From the NCBI GenBank assembly GCA_025144025.1, contig JALXWS010000018.1, forward strand, positions 1-52,535: 52,535 nt of DNA, read 5' to 3'. The stretch's first letter is position 1. Each line of letters opens with the position of its first letter. Shown piece by piece: positions 25,249-36,698 of this stretch. This DNA comes from Corynebacterium sp. p3-SID1241. Lineage in GTDB: Bacteria > Actinomycetota > Actinomycetes > Mycobacteriales > Mycobacteriaceae. Under the pieces are notes generated by a model. That model saw only the letters and a program-made list of their open reading frames with translations. It was not told the DNA's origin and ran no database searches. The position numbers were made by a program, and so were the translations under genes.

Positions 25249-26574
25249 AATGACAAAGCTATCCCCAATGATCGCTCCACAGCTCTACTGACGGATAAAT
25301 ACGAGCTCACTATGCTCCAGGCCGCGCTGCGAGACGGCTCGGCAAACCGCCAGGTCACCTGCGAGGTATTCGGCCGCCGTCTGCCCAATGAGCGCCGCTA
25401 CGGCGTGGTTGCCGGCATCGAGCGGGTCCTGCGTGCGGTGGAGGATTTTCGCTTTTCAGCCAATCAGCTAGCAGAGATGGACTTCCTGGATGACAAAACC
25501 AAGGAATACCTGCGTCACTACCGCTTTTCTGGGCAGATTGACGGCTACCGCGAGGGTGAGCTGTATTTCCCTAACTCCCCCATCCTGACGGTGCGCGGTA
25601 CTTTTGGAGAATGCCTAGTCCTTGAGACCGTCATTTTGTCCATCATGAATGCCGATTCCGCGGTGGCCTCGGCCGCCTCCCGCATGGTCACGGCTGCCGA
25701 TGGCCGCCCGATTATCGAGATGGGCTCGCGCCGCACCCACGAGTATGCGGCGGTAACCGCCGCCCGCGCAGCCTACCTGGCTGGCTTCGAAGCCACCTCC
25801 AATTTGGAGGCGGGCTATCGCTACGGCATCCCTGTCTCCGGCACTGCCGCGCACTCTTGGACCTTGGCGCATACCAACCCGGACGGCACCCCGAACGAGG
25901 AGGCCGCTTTCCGCTCCCAGATCGACACGCTGGGTGTAGAGACCACTCTGCTAGTCGATACCTATGACATCACCAAGGGCGTAGAAACCGCAGTGAAAGT
26001 AGGTGGCCCGCAGCTAGGTGGGGTCCGCATAGATTCCGGTGACTTGGGCGCCGTCACCCGCCGCGTACGCAAGCAGCTGGATGATTTGGGCAACCACAAT
26101 ACCAATATCGTGGTCTCCTCTGACCTCGATGAGTTTGCCATCGCTGGCCTGCGCGGCGATCCGGTCGATGTCTACGGCGTCGGCACGTCCGTGGTCACCG
26201 GCTCCGGCGCGCCTACAGCCGGCATGGTCTACAAGGTAGTGGAGGTAGATGGCATCCCAGTGGCCAAGCGCTCTACTTCCAAGCAGTCCGTCGGCGGTGC
26301 CAAGCGCGCGCTACGCACCTACCGTTCCTCGGGCGTAGCGGTGGAAGAGATCGTCTATCCCTTTGACGCGCCCGCGCCAGATACGGGCCCGCTCGACACC
26401 CGCGAGATGACTATTCCGCTCATGCGCGATGGGCACATCGTTGACGGCTTGCCGGATCTGCATGCCTCTCGCGAGTATTTGGATCAGGCCCGCAAGACCC
26501 TGCCGTGGGAAGGCCTGGCGCTCTCGCGCGATGAGGCGGCCGTGCCCACGCGGATGGTGGGCTTTAAGAAGTAG
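25246..26574 (+). CDS. pncB: nicotinate phosphoribosyltransferase
   Basis: 442 aa enzyme joining nicotinate and PRPP to nicotinate mononucleotide in NAD salvage. Seen are LLTDKYELTMLQAAL at the N-terminus, the catalytic-His region SGTAAHSWTLAH, and VRIDSGDLGAV. GTG 25246 is preferred over 25228 because the latter lies upstream of the -10 box. Divergent from clpS. nadE further right serves the same cofactor. Confidence 0.94.
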   Translation: MNDKAIPNDRSTALLTDKYELTMLQAALRDGSANRQVTCEVFGRRLPNERRYGVVAGIERVLRAVEDFRFSANQLAEMDFLDDKTKEYLRHYRFSGQIDGYREGELYFPNSPILTVRGTFGECLVLETVILSIMNADSAVASAASRMVTAADGRPIIEMGSRRTHEYAAVTAARAAYLAGFEATSNLEAGYRYGIPVSGTAAHSWTLAHTNPDGTPNEEAAFRSQIDTLGVETTLLVDTYDITKGVETAVKVGGPQLGGVRIDSGDLGAVTRRVRKQLDDLGNHNTNIVVSSDLDEFAIAGLRGDPVDVYGVGTSVVTGSGAPTAGMVYKVVEVDGIPVAKRSTSKQSVGGAKRALRTYRSSGVAVEEIVYPFDAPAPDTGPLDTREMTIPLMRDGHIVDGLPDLHASREYLDQARKTLPWEGLALSRDEAAVPTRMVGFKK

Positions 26575-26592
26575 GCCGCTAGACTGTGTGGG

Positions 26593-28572
26593 GTGAGTGA
26601 GCACGCAGATGAGCCCCTAAACCTCGATACGGAAACGCTGCTGGGCAAGGCCGTAGAAGCGCTGGGCGGTAGCCGGCGCGAAGGCCAGGTGCGCATGGCT
26701 GCGGCCGTCTCGTCCGCGCTCGAAAAGGAGCGCCACCTTGCTGTGCAGGCCGGTACCGGTACCGGAAAGTCCCTGGCCTACCTGGTCCCAGCCATCCGGC
26801 ACGCGATGAATTCCGGCTCCACCGTCATCGTCTCCACCGCTACCCTGGCCCTCCAGCGCCAGCTGGTGGAGCGCGACCTGCCCCGGCTCACACAGGCCCT
26901 CGCCCCTGTCATGGAGCGCACTCCCACCTTCGCCATCATGAAGGGCCGCAATAACTACTTGTGTATGAATAAGATTGCGGCGACCCCGGATGACCCGGAA
27001 GCTCTTATCGACGAATCCGAGATCTCTCACCGCGGCAAAGCCGTGCGCCGCATCCACGAGTGGGCGCAAGAAACCGACACCGGTGACCGCGATGACCTCG
27101 AGCCGGGTGTGCCGGACCTAGTGTGGCGGGCGGTGTCTGTAACGTCCAACGAATGCTTGGGTGCTTCGCGCTGCCCGCACGGGCCGGATTGCTTTGCGGA
27201 GGAGGCCCGAAGGGCGGCTGCCGACGTCGACATCGTGGTCACCAACCACGCAATGCTCGCCATCGATGCAGTTTCTGAGGCAAATATTTTGCCGGAGCAC
27301 GACGTCGCCATTATCGACGAGGCCCACGAGCTCGACGGCCGCATTACCTCCGTGTCCACCGCAGAGATTACTACCCGCGCCATCAAAATGGCCGCCAACC
27401 GCGCGAAGTCTCTCGGAAATGCCGGCAGCCTCTCCGACCTGGCAGAGGAGTTCGATGACCTGATGAAAATTCAGGAAGCGGGCAGGTGGACCGATTTGGA
27501 TGAAACCTCACAGGCGCACCTGCGCGCGCTTGCCGATGAATTCCTGCGCGTTAAGTCCCTCATCTCTCGCGCACCAGAAGGCGAGGCCACCGATGACCCA
27601 GAAAAGAACGCCGAGCGCCAGAACTTAAGCAACCACCTCTCCGACCTCGCGCAGGCCGTAGCGCGCATGCTGGAGGTCTTCGCCACTGATGACCCGGCGA
27701 AACAAGACGACGTAGTCTGGCTAGAGCGCGATCCGCGCAGCGACGCCGAGACCCTCGCTGTGGCGCCCCTGTCCATCGCCCACATGCTGCGCGAGAATCT
27801 CTTCGGGGAACAAACAGTGGTGCTTACTTCGGCCACTCTCGCCCTCGGCGGCCGCTTTGATGCCATGGCCGCACAATGGGGCATGCCCAGCGGCACGTAT
27901 GACACCTTGGATGCGGGCACGCCCTTCAACCCGGCCAAGTCCGGAATCTTATACACCGCCAAGTACCTGCCCGCGCCGGGCCGCGACGGCCTGCCCAAAG
28001 AAACGATTGATGAGATCTACGAGCTGATCATGGCTGCCGGCGGGCGCACTCTCGGGTTGTTTTCCTCCCACCGGGCCGCGGAAGAAGCAGCCACCGCACT
28101 TAAACCGCGTATTCCCTTTGACCTTTTCGTGCAAGGTGAGGATTCCATCGGCGCACTGGTAGAGAAATTCTCCCAAAAGGAAAACTCCTGCCTCTTCGGC
28201 ACGCTCACCCTGTGGCAGGGCGTGGACGTGCCGGGGCCGGCGTGCTCGCTGGTTATTATCGACCGCATTCCGTTCCCCCGCCCCGACGATCCCCTGATGC
28301 AGGCACGCGCCCAAGCAGCCGATGCAGCCGGTCGCTCCGGTTTCATGGAGGTCTCGGCTACCCACGCCGCCTTGCTCATGGCCCAAGGCGCGGGCCGCCT
28401 GCTGCGCCACGTAACGGACCGCGGCGTGGTGGCCGTTCTCGATAACCGCTTGGAGTATAAGCGCTACGGTAGCTTCCTCAAAGCCTCCATGCCGCGCTTT
28501 TGGCAAACCACCGACCCAGACACGGTCCGCGGCGCCCTTAAGCGATTGGTCGCCGCAGGGCGCACACGGTAG
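26593..28572 (+). CDS. dinG: DinG/XPD-like Fe-S ATP-dependent DNA helicase
   Basis: 659 aa superfamily 2 helicase. Walker A is AGTGTGKS (53-60), Walker B is DEAH (241-244), and four cysteines C123, C187, C193 and C199 form the expected [4Fe-4S] cluster. C-terminal helicase motifs include LWQGVDVPG and QGAGRLLRH. It corresponds to mycobacterial Rv1329c. TAGACT (26580-26585) and a 7-base spacer precede the GTG start, so it is probably leaderless. Its last 35 bases overlap the convergent PTH2 gene. Confidence 0.93.
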   Translation: MSEHADEPLNLDTETLLGKAVEALGGSRREGQVRMAAAVSSALEKERHLAVQAGTGTGKSLAYLVPAIRHAMNSGSTVIVSTATLALQRQLVERDLPRLTQALAPVMERTPTFAIMKGRNNYLCMNKIAATPDDPEALIDESEISHRGKAVRRIHEWAQETDTGDRDDLEPGVPDLVWRAVSVTSNECLGASRCPHGPDCFAEEARRAAADVDIVVTNHAMLAIDAVSEANILPEHDVAIIDEAHELDGRITSVSTAEITTRAIKMAANRAKSLGNAGSLSDLAEEFDDLMKIQEAGRWTDLDETSQAHLRALADEFLRVKSLISRAPEGEATDDPEKNAERQNLSNHLSDLAQAVARMLEVFATDDPAKQDDVVWLERDPRSDAETLAVAPLSIAHMLRENLFGEQTVVLTSATLALGGRFDAMAAQWGMPSGTYDTLDAGTPFNPAKSGILYTAKYLPAPGRDGLPKETIDEIYELIMAAGGRTLGLFSSHRAAEEAATALKPRIPFDLFVQGEDSIGALVEKFSQKENSCLFGTLTLWQGVDVPGPACSLVIIDRIPFPRPDDPLMQARAQAADAAGRSGFMEVSATHAALLMAQGAGRLLRHVTDRGVVAVLDNRLEYKRYGSFLKASMPRFWQTTDPDTVRGALKRLVAAGRTR

Positions 28573-29269
28573 CCGAGTCCGGCGCAATCTCCGTAAAGCC
28601 GGCGTCCACGATGACCACAGCGCCATCCTGCGCGCAGGCGGAGCGAAATTCCGTCCCGGGAACTTCGCGTACCGAGAGCCGAAAGTTGTTTTCCGCCCAA
28701 GCGCGGGCCTCGCCCACCGACATCGCGGCGGCCAGCATCATAGAACCATGGCCCACCTGTGCCGCGGCCTTGCCCGCAGACATGTCGAGGCTGCGGTCGA
28801 CGTAGATAACGGGGGCATCGTCAAGCGGGGCTCCTGGCTCATCATAGGCAAGGTCGGTGTGGCCGATCTGTAGCTTGGCAATGAGCGGATCCACCTCGCC
28901 CACTGCCGAGGGCGCGAAGGCACGGGCGCGGTCCGCAATAGTCACGCCAGGCAGGCTCTGCACATCGCGCCAGGCCTTATTGCGCGCACGGCGGGCAATC
29001 TTGCGGATGCGGTGGCCGTACCACTGGTCCAGCGCCTGGGCGAAGGCACCGTCTTCGCCTGCGCGCTCGTCGAGGCACACTGCCACTACGGCGCGGGCGG
29101 CCGCCTCTAGCACCTCCGTGCGGGCCGGCGGCTCCTGCTTTGGCAGGTTAAGCGCAATCTGTATGGCTTGGATGGTGGCGGGATCATCCGGATTTTCTGG
29201 GTCATCACGCCAGGAGCGAGAATCACATGCCTCCACCAACCGCCGGTGGGCGGTCTCAAATTTATCCAC
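28538..29269 (-). CDS. PTH2-domain (peptidyl-tRNA hydrolase 2-like) protein with extra N-terminal domain
   Basis: 243 aa. Residues ~130-243 resemble archaeal/eukaryotic-type peptidyl-tRNA hydrolase 2 (SAGKAAAQVGHGSMMLA, and VDAGFTEIAPDSATVCAL). Residues 1-125 are an unrelated helical, arginine-rich domain. Enzymatic activity is not certain. GTG 29269 is chosen since GAGGAG precedes it and it overlaps the 3' end of serB by 8 bases. The 3' end overlaps dinG by 35 bases. Confidence 0.78.
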   Translation of the reverse strand: MDKFETAHRRLVEACDSRSWRDDPENPDDPATIQAIQIALNLPKQEPPARTEVLEAAARAVVAVCLDERAGEDGAFAQALDQWYGHRIRKIARRARNKAWRDVQSLPGVTIADRARAFAPSAVGEVDPLIAKLQIGHTDLAYDEPGAPLDDAPVIYVDRSLDMSAGKAAAQVGHGSMMLAAAMSVGEARAWAENNFRLSVREVPGTEFRSACAQDGAVVIVDAGFTEIAPDSATVCALRRPIA

Positions 29270-30443
29270 GAACAATCTCCTCGGCCGGAATTCCCAAGAT
29301 CTGCAGAACCTCATCCAGCCGCCGGTGACTCACCGTGGTATCCGCCACTTCTTGCAGCGCTGGCTTTGCGTTAAAGGCAATGCCCAACCCAGCAGCGGTA
29401 ATCATATCGATGTCATTGGCGCCATCGCCCACGGCGACCGTCTGCCGCATGCCCACTCCGGAATCTGCGGCGAACTCCCGCAGGAATTCCTCTTTGGCCT
29501 TGCGGTCAACCACCTTGCCGGTTACCCGGCCGGTGAGCTTTCCGTCGGCGATTTCCAAGGTATTTGCGCGGACGTAGTCCAACTCCATCTCTGCGGCGAG
29601 GCCCTCTAGAACTTGGATGAACCCGCCGGAGACCACAGCGGTGCGGTAGCCAATATGGTTCAAAGTGGCGATGGTCTCGCGGGCGCCAGGAGTCAATTGA
29701 ATATCGCGGGCCACCTCATCAATGATGGCGGCATCCAACCCGGCCAGCACCGCGACGCGCTCGCGCAGGGACTCCTCAAAGGCCAACTCGCCGCGCATTG
29801 CCCGGGCCGTCACTGCGGCAACCTCCTCCTCTTTGCCAGCATGGGCGGCCAGCATCTCGATGACCTCGCCTTGAATGAGGGTGCTATCGCAGTCGAAGCA
29901 CACCAATCGCTTAGAACGCCGGCCGAGGCCCGCGCGCTCAATGGCAATATCGATTCCAATCTGCTTTGCCAGCTCCGCTAGTGCCTGACGCACGGGCGCC
30001 GCTGGGCCGTCCAGAGTTAAAAAGAGCTCCAATCCAGTCAACGGGGAGGTAGAAAGACCACGGATGCGATCAATATTGGCATCAAAATTGGCCAATACGC
30101 GTGCCACTTCCTCTACGTGATGAGCCGTTACTTCGGCACCCATGAGAACCACCACATGTGTCGAGCGAGCACGGGCGGCAGATTCTTCCTCCCTCAAGTC
30201 CACGGAGACCTGCTGGCCATAAATGCTCAAGGTATTGCGCAGCCCCTGCTCTATCTGCTCGGCCCGCGCCCCGGGGATGCGGGTATGGGCGGCGAGGGTG
30301 ATACGGCCGGAAAAGATGGCCTGTTCGACGTCGACAAGCGTGGCGTTATAGGACGCCAGCACGCGGAAGAAGGCTGCCGAAACCCCAGGCTTGTCCGGCC
30401 CACTAGTGGTTATGACTGCGTTGGTATCAGCTTGAGTACTCAC
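29262..30443 (-). CDS. serB: phosphoserine phosphatase with N-terminal ACT domains
   Basis: 393 aa HAD-family phosphatase for the last step of serine synthesis. Two ACT-like regulatory domains occupy residues ~10-165; the catalytic DxDxT is D184-C-D186-S-T188, and VAVGDGANDIDMI closes the active site. GATAAT (30451-30456) lies 7 bases before GTG 30443, suggesting a leaderless transcript independent of ctaD. Confidence 0.95.
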   Translation of the reverse strand: MSTQADTNAVITTSGPDKPGVSAAFFRVLASYNATLVDVEQAIFSGRITLAAHTRIPGARAEQIEQGLRNTLSIYGQQVSVDLREEESAARARSTHVVVLMGAEVTAHHVEEVARVLANFDANIDRIRGLSTSPLTGLELFLTLDGPAAPVRQALAELAKQIGIDIAIERAGLGRRSKRLVCFDCDSTLIQGEVIEMLAAHAGKEEEVAAVTARAMRGELAFEESLRERVAVLAGLDAAIIDEVARDIQLTPGARETIATLNHIGYRTAVVSGGFIQVLEGLAAEMELDYVRANTLEIADGKLTGRVTGKVVDRKAKEEFLREFAADSGVGMRQTVAVGDGANDIDMITAAGLGIAFNAKPALQEVADTTVSHRRLDEVLQILGIPAEEIVRG

Positions 30444-30483
30444 GCCGCCCATTATCGCACGCGGTCACTTGAGATACGCTAAA

Positions 30484-30520
30484 GCCGCCTCCCAGGGCCC
30501 GAAATGGGCTGGGAGGCGGC
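30484..30520 (-). terminator. terminator after ctaD
   Basis: A strong hairpin with a perfect 12-bp outer stem GCCGCCTCCCAG / CTGGGAGGCGGC and an inner GCCC/GGGC. On the minus strand it is followed by TTTAGCG. It separates ctaD from serB. Confidence 0.8.
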
Positions 30521-30554
30521 TTATGTCAGGAGTGCTTTAGCGAGTTAATTCGCT

Positions 30555-32249
30555 TTAGTGGCTACCCACGTGTGCTTCCTCGCGCATGCGCTGAACCATG
30601 TGCGGATAGTGCAGCTCGAACGCTGGGCGCTCGGAACGGATGCGCGGCAGGGACACGAAGTTGTGGCGTGGCGGCGGGCAGGAGGTTGCCCACTCAAGGG
30701 AGTTGCCGTAGCCCCATGGGTCATCCACGGTAACAATCTCGCCATAGCGCCAAGACTTGAATACGTTCCAAATCAGCGGGATAACGGAAGCGCCCAAGAC
30801 GAAGGAGAAGATGGTGGAAATCTGGTTGAAGACCGTGAAGCCATCGGACTCTAGGTAGTCAGCGTAGCGGCGCGGCATACCCATGTTGCCTACCCAGTGC
30901 TGAACCAGGAAGGTGCCGTGGAAGCCGACGAAGGTCAGCCAGAAGTGGATCTTGCCCAGACGCTCATCCAGCATGCGGCCGGTCATCTTCGGGAACCAGA
31001 AGTACAGGCCAGCGAATGCGGAGAACACAACCGTACCGAACAGGGTGTAGTGGAAGTGCGCAATCAGGAAGTAGGACTCAGCCAGGTGGAAGTCCAGTGC
31101 CGGGGATGCCAGCATAACGCCGGTCATGCCGCCGAAGAGGAAGGTTGCCATGAAGCCCATAGCGAAGATCATCGGGGTATCCCAGGTGATGTGGCCCTTC
31201 CACATGGTGCCGACCCAGTTGAAGAACTTAACGCCGGTAGGCACTGCAATCAGGAACGTCATGAAGGAGAAGAACGGCAGCAGGATAGCGCCGGTAACGA
31301 ACATGTGGTGTGCCCACACAGCCATGGACAGGGAGCCAATAGCCAGCAATGCGAAGACCAAGCCGATGTAGCCGAAGACCGGCTTGCGGGAGAAGACCGG
31401 AACGACCTCAGAAACAACGCCGAAGAACGGCAGTGCCAAGACGTAGACCTCAGGGTGGCCGAAGAACCAGAACAGGTGCTGCCACAGGATGCCGCCACCA
31501 TTAGCGGAATCGTAGATGTGGCCGCCCAGCTTGCGGTCATACAGAACACCCAATGCTGCAGCGGTCAGCAGCGGGAAAATCATCAGCACGATGGCGGATG
31601 CAGTGAATACTGCCCAGCTGAAGACCGGCAGACGGAACATGGTCATGCCCGGTGCGCGCAGGGTCAAAATGGTGGTGATCATGTTGATAGCGGAGGCAAT
31701 GGTGCCAACGCCGGTAGCGCCCACGCCAACGATCCACATATCCGCACCAATGCCTGGGGTGTGGATACCGTCAGCCAGCGGCATGTACATGGTCCAACCG
31801 AAGTCGGCCGCGCCACCAGGGGTGACGAAGCCAAGCAGCATCACGATGCCGCCCAGCAGGGTAACCCAGAAGCCGAAAGCGTTCAGACGCGGGAAGGCCA
31901 CGTCCGGTGCACCAATCTGCAGCGGCAAAATGTAGTTACCAAAGCCCCACACGACTGGGGTAGCAAAGAGCAGCAGCATCACAGTGCCGTGCATGGTAAA
32001 CAGCTGGTTGAACTGCTCGTTGGACAAGAACTGGAGACCCGGGGTGAACAGCTCCGCGCGGATCAACAGTGCCATAAAGCCACCGAGGAAAAAGAAGCTG
32101 AAGGACATGATCAAGTACATGATGCCCAGCTGCTTGTGGTCGGTGCTCGTTAGAAATACCCAAGCCTTTGAACCGGTCTTCGCGTTACCGGTTGGCTCTG
32201 GACGTGTGGGGGCGACGTAATCGTCGACCCGTGGCGCCACAGCGGTCAT
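30555..32249 (-). CDS. ctaD: cytochrome c oxidase subunit I (aa3 type)
   Basis: 564 aa heme-copper oxidase subunit with 12 membrane helices, part of the corynebacterial bc1-aa3 supercomplex. Heme and copper ligands are recognisable ([49 protein letters not shown]). ATG 32249 is preceded by AGGAGG; the longer frame to 32291 is not needed. GlxR-like sites lie upstream. Terminated by the hairpin at 30484-30520. Confidence 0.97.
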   Translation of the reverse strand: MTAVAPRVDDYVAPTRPEPTGNAKTGSKAWVFLTSTDHKQLGIMYLIMSFSFFFLGGFMALLIRAELFTPGLQFLSNEQFNQLFTMHGTVMLLLFATPVVWGFGNYILPLQIGAPDVAFPRLNAFGFWVTLLGGIVMLLGFVTPGGAADFGWTMYMPLADGIHTPGIGADMWIVGVGATGVGTIASAINMITTILTLRAPGMTMFRLPVFSWAVFTASAIVLMIFPLLTAAALGVLYDRKLGGHIYDSANGGGILWQHLFWFFGHPEVYVLALPFFGVVSEVVPVFSRKPVFGYIGLVFALLAIGSLSMAVWAHHMFVTGAILLPFFSFMTFLIAVPTGVKFFNWVGTMWKGHITWDTPMIFAMGFMATFLFGGMTGVMLASPALDFHLAESYFLIAHFHYTLFGTVVFSAFAGLYFWFPKMTGRMLDERLGKIHFWLTFVGFHGTFLVQHWVGNMGMPRRYADYLESDGFTVFNQISTIFSFVLGASVIPLIWNVFKSWRYGEIVTVDDPWGYGNSLEWATSCPPPRHNFVSLPRIRSERPAFELHYPHMVQRMREEAHVGSH

Positions 32250-32459
32250 AAAATCCTCCTGAATAACAAAGTGTCTGTGAACAGAGTCCACCTACACCTA
32301 GGTTTACTCGCCTTATATTAGGCCATTTTCCCCTCTTCTTTCCAGCTTGCCCCAATACTGGACCACTTAGCCTCCCCTGCGGGCTAACCACATCTGTCAC
32401 ATACCCCCTGCACGTAGCGCAGCCGCTAATTCCGGCGAAATTTTTCGATCCAAAATTTA

Positions 32460-32475
32460 CGTGCTATATGTCACA
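32460..32475 (-). promoter_or_regulatory. candidate GlxR (cAMP regulator) site upstream of ctaD
   Basis: The minus strand reads TGTGACATATAGCACG, matching 10 of the 12 defined positions of the GlxR consensus TGTGANNTANNTCACA. It lies in the 342-base gap between ctaD and nrdF, about 210 bases before the ctaD start. GlxR is known to control respiratory oxidase genes in C. glutamicum. The gap also holds a -10-like TAATAT on the minus strand near 32315-32325. Confidence 0.45.
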
Positions 32476-32510
32476 CTAAACCCGCATTGTGCACCCCAGA
32501 AACGCGAAAA

Positions 32511-32561
32511 CACACCCCCGCTCGTAATCAACCTTTCGGTTGAGTTTGAGCAGGAGGTGTG
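32511..32561 (-). terminator. terminator after nrdF
   Basis: A long hairpin with CACACC/GGTGTG at the base and CTCAACC/GGTTGAT-type pairing around a GAAA tetraloop; on the minus strand it is followed by TTTTCG. It sits 30 bases past the nrdF stop. Confidence 0.75.
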
Positions 32562-32591
32562 CCGCTAGACCACGCTGATCAGTGGGAATGC

Positions 32592-33587
<996 letters not shown>

Positions 33588-33730
33588 TCACTCCAATACT
33601 TAAAACGGACAAATTCAGGTCTCCAGCATACCCAATTTGGCCTACCTTTAAGCCATTGTGTCGAATACCTCACGCCTATACTGATCCCAGCTGCACTGGA
33701 AGGAAAGCAGTGCCAGAAGAAAGGATTTCT

Positions 33731-34426
33731 ATGAGCGCTACCCCTCCCCTACTGGGCTCCGTGGTTGATAGGCTCGGCGCCGAAATCGTGTGCGGAGACA
33801 TCGCGGAGGGCGAGCGGTTCCGACTGAGGGACATCGAAAAGCGCTTTGGTATCTCCCGCACCGTAGCCCGCGAGGCGATGCGCACCTTAGAGCACTTAGG
33901 CATGGTCAGCTCTGGGCGCCGAGTGGGCATCACGGTGCGGCCCATGGAGCAGTGGGCGGTTTATGACCCGGTTATCATCGGTTGGCGTTTAGGCAGCGAT
34001 AAAACCCGCGGACAGCAAGTTGCCCGCCTCAACGAGCTGCGACTAGGCATCGAACCCGTGGCGGCTCGACTTGCCGCGCACAATGCCAGTGCCCAACAGC
34101 GCTCGGAATTACTCCGACTTGCCGCTCGGCTGGCAGAGCTAGAAACCACCCCTTCTCCCCGCGTGGGAGAGGAATTGGAAACCGATTTGCACTTCCACAC
34201 TTTGATCCTGCGCGCCTCTGGCAATGAGATGCTGGCCGCGCTCGCCCCTTCCTTGGTAGCCATGCTCAAGGGCAAATCCGTCTTTGGCTCCCGCAAGCGC
34301 AATCCCATCGGCGGCACTACGCAGCTACACATGGAGTTGGCGCGCGCCATTGATACTGGGCTTGCCGACGCCGCCGAAACCGCCTCCCGCACCATCCTCG
34401 ACCGCACTAGGGCCGAAAACGGCTAA
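33731..34426 (+). CDS. GntR-family (FadR subgroup) transcriptional regulator
   Basis: 231 aa: an N-terminal winged helix (RLRDIEKRFGISRTVAREAMRTLEHLGMV, in residues ~30-60) and a C-terminal helical FCD-type ligand domain (LRLGIEPVAARLAAHNAS; TDLHFHTLILRASGNEML). Its position between nrdF/ctaD and nrdE and the sequence style match GntR1 of C. glutamicum, which responds to gluconate; orthology is inferred. ATG 33731 is preceded by AAAGGA. It is transcribed against its nrd neighbours. Confidence 0.85.
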   Translation: MSATPPLLGSVVDRLGAEIVCGDIAEGERFRLRDIEKRFGISRTVAREAMRTLEHLGMVSSGRRVGITVRPMEQWAVYDPVIIGWRLGSDKTRGQQVARLNELRLGIEPVAARLAAHNASAQQRSELLRLAARLAELETTPSPRVGEELETDLHFHTLILRASGNEMLAALAPSLVAMLKGKSVFGSRKRNPIGGTTQLHMELARAIDTGLADAAETASRTILDRTRAENG

Positions 34427-34427
34427 A

Positions 34428-34468
34428 CGCCTCGATGCACGTCCTTCCCCGCGACGTGCATCGAGGCG
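34428..34468. terminator. hairpin between gntR-like gene and nrdE
   Basis: A perfect 16-bp stem, CGCCTCGATGCACGTC with GACGTGCATCGAGGCG, around a 9-base loop. On the minus strand TTTA follows; on the + strand there is no T run. It most likely ends nrdHIE and perhaps also the convergent regulator gene. Confidence 0.8.
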
Positions 34469-34481
34469 CCCTAGCTACGGT

Positions 34482-36644
34482 TTAGAGCATGCAGGATACG
34501 CAGCCCTCGACCTCAGTGCCTTCCAGCGCCATCTGGCGCAAGCGGATGTAATACAAGGTCTTAATGCCCTTGCGCCACGCATAAATCTGCGCGCGGTTGA
34601 CCTCGCGGGTGGTCGCGGTGTCCTTAAAGAAGAGCGTTAGCGATAGACCTTGGTCCACGTATTTGGTGGCTACGGCGTAGGTATCGACAATCTTCTCGAA
34701 GCCAATCTCGTAGGAGTCCTTGAAGTACTCCAAGTTCTCGTTATCCATATGCGGCGCTGGGTAGTAGACGCGGCCAATCTTGCCTTCCTTGCGGATCTCA
34801 ATCTTGGAGGCAATTGGGTGGATGGACGAGGTGGAGTTATTGATATAGGAAATCGAGCCCGTCGGCGGCACCGCCTGCAGGTTGCGGTTGTACAGGCCGT
34901 ACTTGGCGACGTCCTGTTTCAGATCCTCCCAATCCTGGACGGACGGGGTGTGGATCGAAGAGGCGTCGAAAAGCGCCTGCACCTTCTTGGTCTTCGGCTT
35001 AAACTCTTCCGGATCGTAGCGGTCAAAGAATTCGCCCGAGGCATACTCAGACTGTGGGAATTCCTTGAAATACTCCCCGCGCTCACGGGCAATCTTATTG
35101 GACGCACGCAACGCCGCATACAAAATGGCGGCAAAGTAAGCATTGGTAAAGTCCAAACCCTCTTCCGAGCCGTACTCGATGTGCTCGCGGCCCAAATAAC
35201 CGTGCAGGTTCATCTGGCCCAAGCCGATGGCATGGGACTCGTCATTACCACGGCGCACGGACGGCACCGAGTCAATGGAGGTCTTATCCGCCACGGCGGT
35301 CAGGCCGCGGATGGCGGTCTCCACCGTATTGGCAAAGTCCGGAGAATCCATGGTCATCGCAATATTCAGCGAGCCCAAGTTGCAAGAAATATCGCTGCCC
35401 AGTTCCTCGTAAGTCAGGTCCGCATTAAACTCGGATGGGGAGTTGACCTGCAAGATCTCCGAGCACAGGTTAGACATATTGATCCACGAGGTTTTTACCG
35501 GGTTGGCGCGGTTCACGGTGTCCTCGAACATGATGTACGGGTAGCCGGATTCGAACTGCAGCTCTGCCACGGTCTGGAAGAAGTGACGGGCGTTGATCTT
35601 CTTTTTACTGATGCGTGGGTCTTCCACCATCTCTTCGTAGTGCTCGGTCACGGAGATGTCACCGAAAGCCTTGCCGTAGACCCGCTCGACGTCGTACGGC
35701 GAGAAGAGGTACATATCGTCATTGCGCTTGGCCAGCTCGAAAGTAATATCCGGCACGACGATACCCAGCGAGAGGGTCTTAATACGGATCTTTTCATCCG
35801 CATTCTCGCGCTTAGTATCTAGGAAGTTCATGATGTCCGGGTGATGCGCGTTGAGGTAGACCGCACCGGCACCCTGACGGGCGCCGAGCTGGTTAGCGTA
35901 GGAAAAGGCATCCTCCAAGAGCTTCATCACGGGAATAACGCCGGAGGACTGGTTCTCAATGTGCTTAATCGGCGCACCGGACTCGCGGATATTAGACAGC
36001 AGCAGCGCTACGCCGCCGCCACGCTTGGATAACTGCAATGCGGAGTTGATGGAGCGGCCGATGGACTCCATGTTGTCCTCTATGCGCAGCAAGAAGCAGG
36101 ACACAAGCTCGCCGCGCTGAGCTTTGCCAGCATTGAGGAAGGTCGGGGTAGCCGGCTGGAAACGGCCGGTCATAATCTCATCGACAAGATGCTCCGCTAG
36201 GCCAGTATCGCCATCCGCCAAAAATAGAGCCGTCATGGAGACGCGGTCTTCAAAACGCTCCAAGTAGCGGCGGCCATCAAAGGTCTTCAGCGTGTAGCTC
36301 GTGTAGTACTTATACGCGCCCAGGAAGGACTTGAAACGGAACTTATAGGCGTAGGCCCGCTTGAACAGTTCCTTGATGAAGGAGAAATCGTACTGCTCAA
36401 TGACCTGTGGGTCGTAATACTTGTTATTGATCAGGTAGTCGATCTTTTCTTCCAGATCGTGGAAGTAGACCGTGTTCTGGTTTACGTGCTGCAGGAAGAA
36501 TTGGTTAGCGGCCTCGCGGTCTTTATCGAACTGAATCTTGCCATTTGCATCGTAGAGATTCAGCATCGCGTTCAGAGCGTGGTAATCCAACTGCTCCTCT
36601 GGCTTTACTGGCTCGGCGACGGTCTTCCCCAATTGCGTACTCAC
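34482..36644 (-). CDS. nrdE: class Ib ribonucleotide reductase, large subunit NrdE
   Basis: 720 aa catalytic subunit that reduces ribonucleoside diphosphates. It has the ATP-cone-free class Ib N-terminus, active-site regions ([25 protein letters not shown]), and the C-terminal redox pair in EGCVSCML that accepts electrons from NrdH. GTG 36644 is chosen; TTG 36653 in the same frame is an alternative. Third gene of nrdHIE. Confidence 0.95.
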   Translation of the reverse strand: MSTQLGKTVAEPVKPEEQLDYHALNAMLNLYDANGKIQFDKDREAANQFFLQHVNQNTVYFHDLEEKIDYLINNKYYDPQVIEQYDFSFIKELFKRAYAYKFRFKSFLGAYKYYTSYTLKTFDGRRYLERFEDRVSMTALFLADGDTGLAEHLVDEIMTGRFQPATPTFLNAGKAQRGELVSCFLLRIEDNMESIGRSINSALQLSKRGGGVALLLSNIRESGAPIKHIENQSSGVIPVMKLLEDAFSYANQLGARQGAGAVYLNAHHPDIMNFLDTKRENADEKIRIKTLSLGIVVPDITFELAKRNDDMYLFSPYDVERVYGKAFGDISVTEHYEEMVEDPRISKKKINARHFFQTVAELQFESGYPYIMFEDTVNRANPVKTSWINMSNLCSEILQVNSPSEFNADLTYEELGSDISCNLGSLNIAMTMDSPDFANTVETAIRGLTAVADKTSIDSVPSVRRGNDESHAIGLGQMNLHGYLGREHIEYGSEEGLDFTNAYFAAILYAALRASNKIARERGEYFKEFPQSEYASGEFFDRYDPEEFKPKTKKVQALFDASSIHTPSVQDWEDLKQDVAKYGLYNRNLQAVPPTGSISYINNSTSSIHPIASKIEIRKEGKIGRVYYPAPHMDNENLEYFKDSYEIGFEKIVDTYAVATKYVDQGLSLTLFFKDTATTREVNRAQIYAWRKGIKTLYYIRLRQMALEGTEVEGCVSCML

Positions 36645-36698
36645 AGCTGACAAGGCCTTTCTTTAAAATCAGGATCTGTATTGAAGTCGCAGAAGGCG

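Noticed and set aside
30897..32153. 418-codon open frame antisense to ctaD, and similar long frames antisense to nrdE (34650-35822), pflB (13777-14781) and the siderophore permease (1012-1815)
   Set aside because: They mirror the codon bias of the strong genes on the other strand, give low-complexity His/Gln/Arg-rich proteins and have no ribosome-binding sites.
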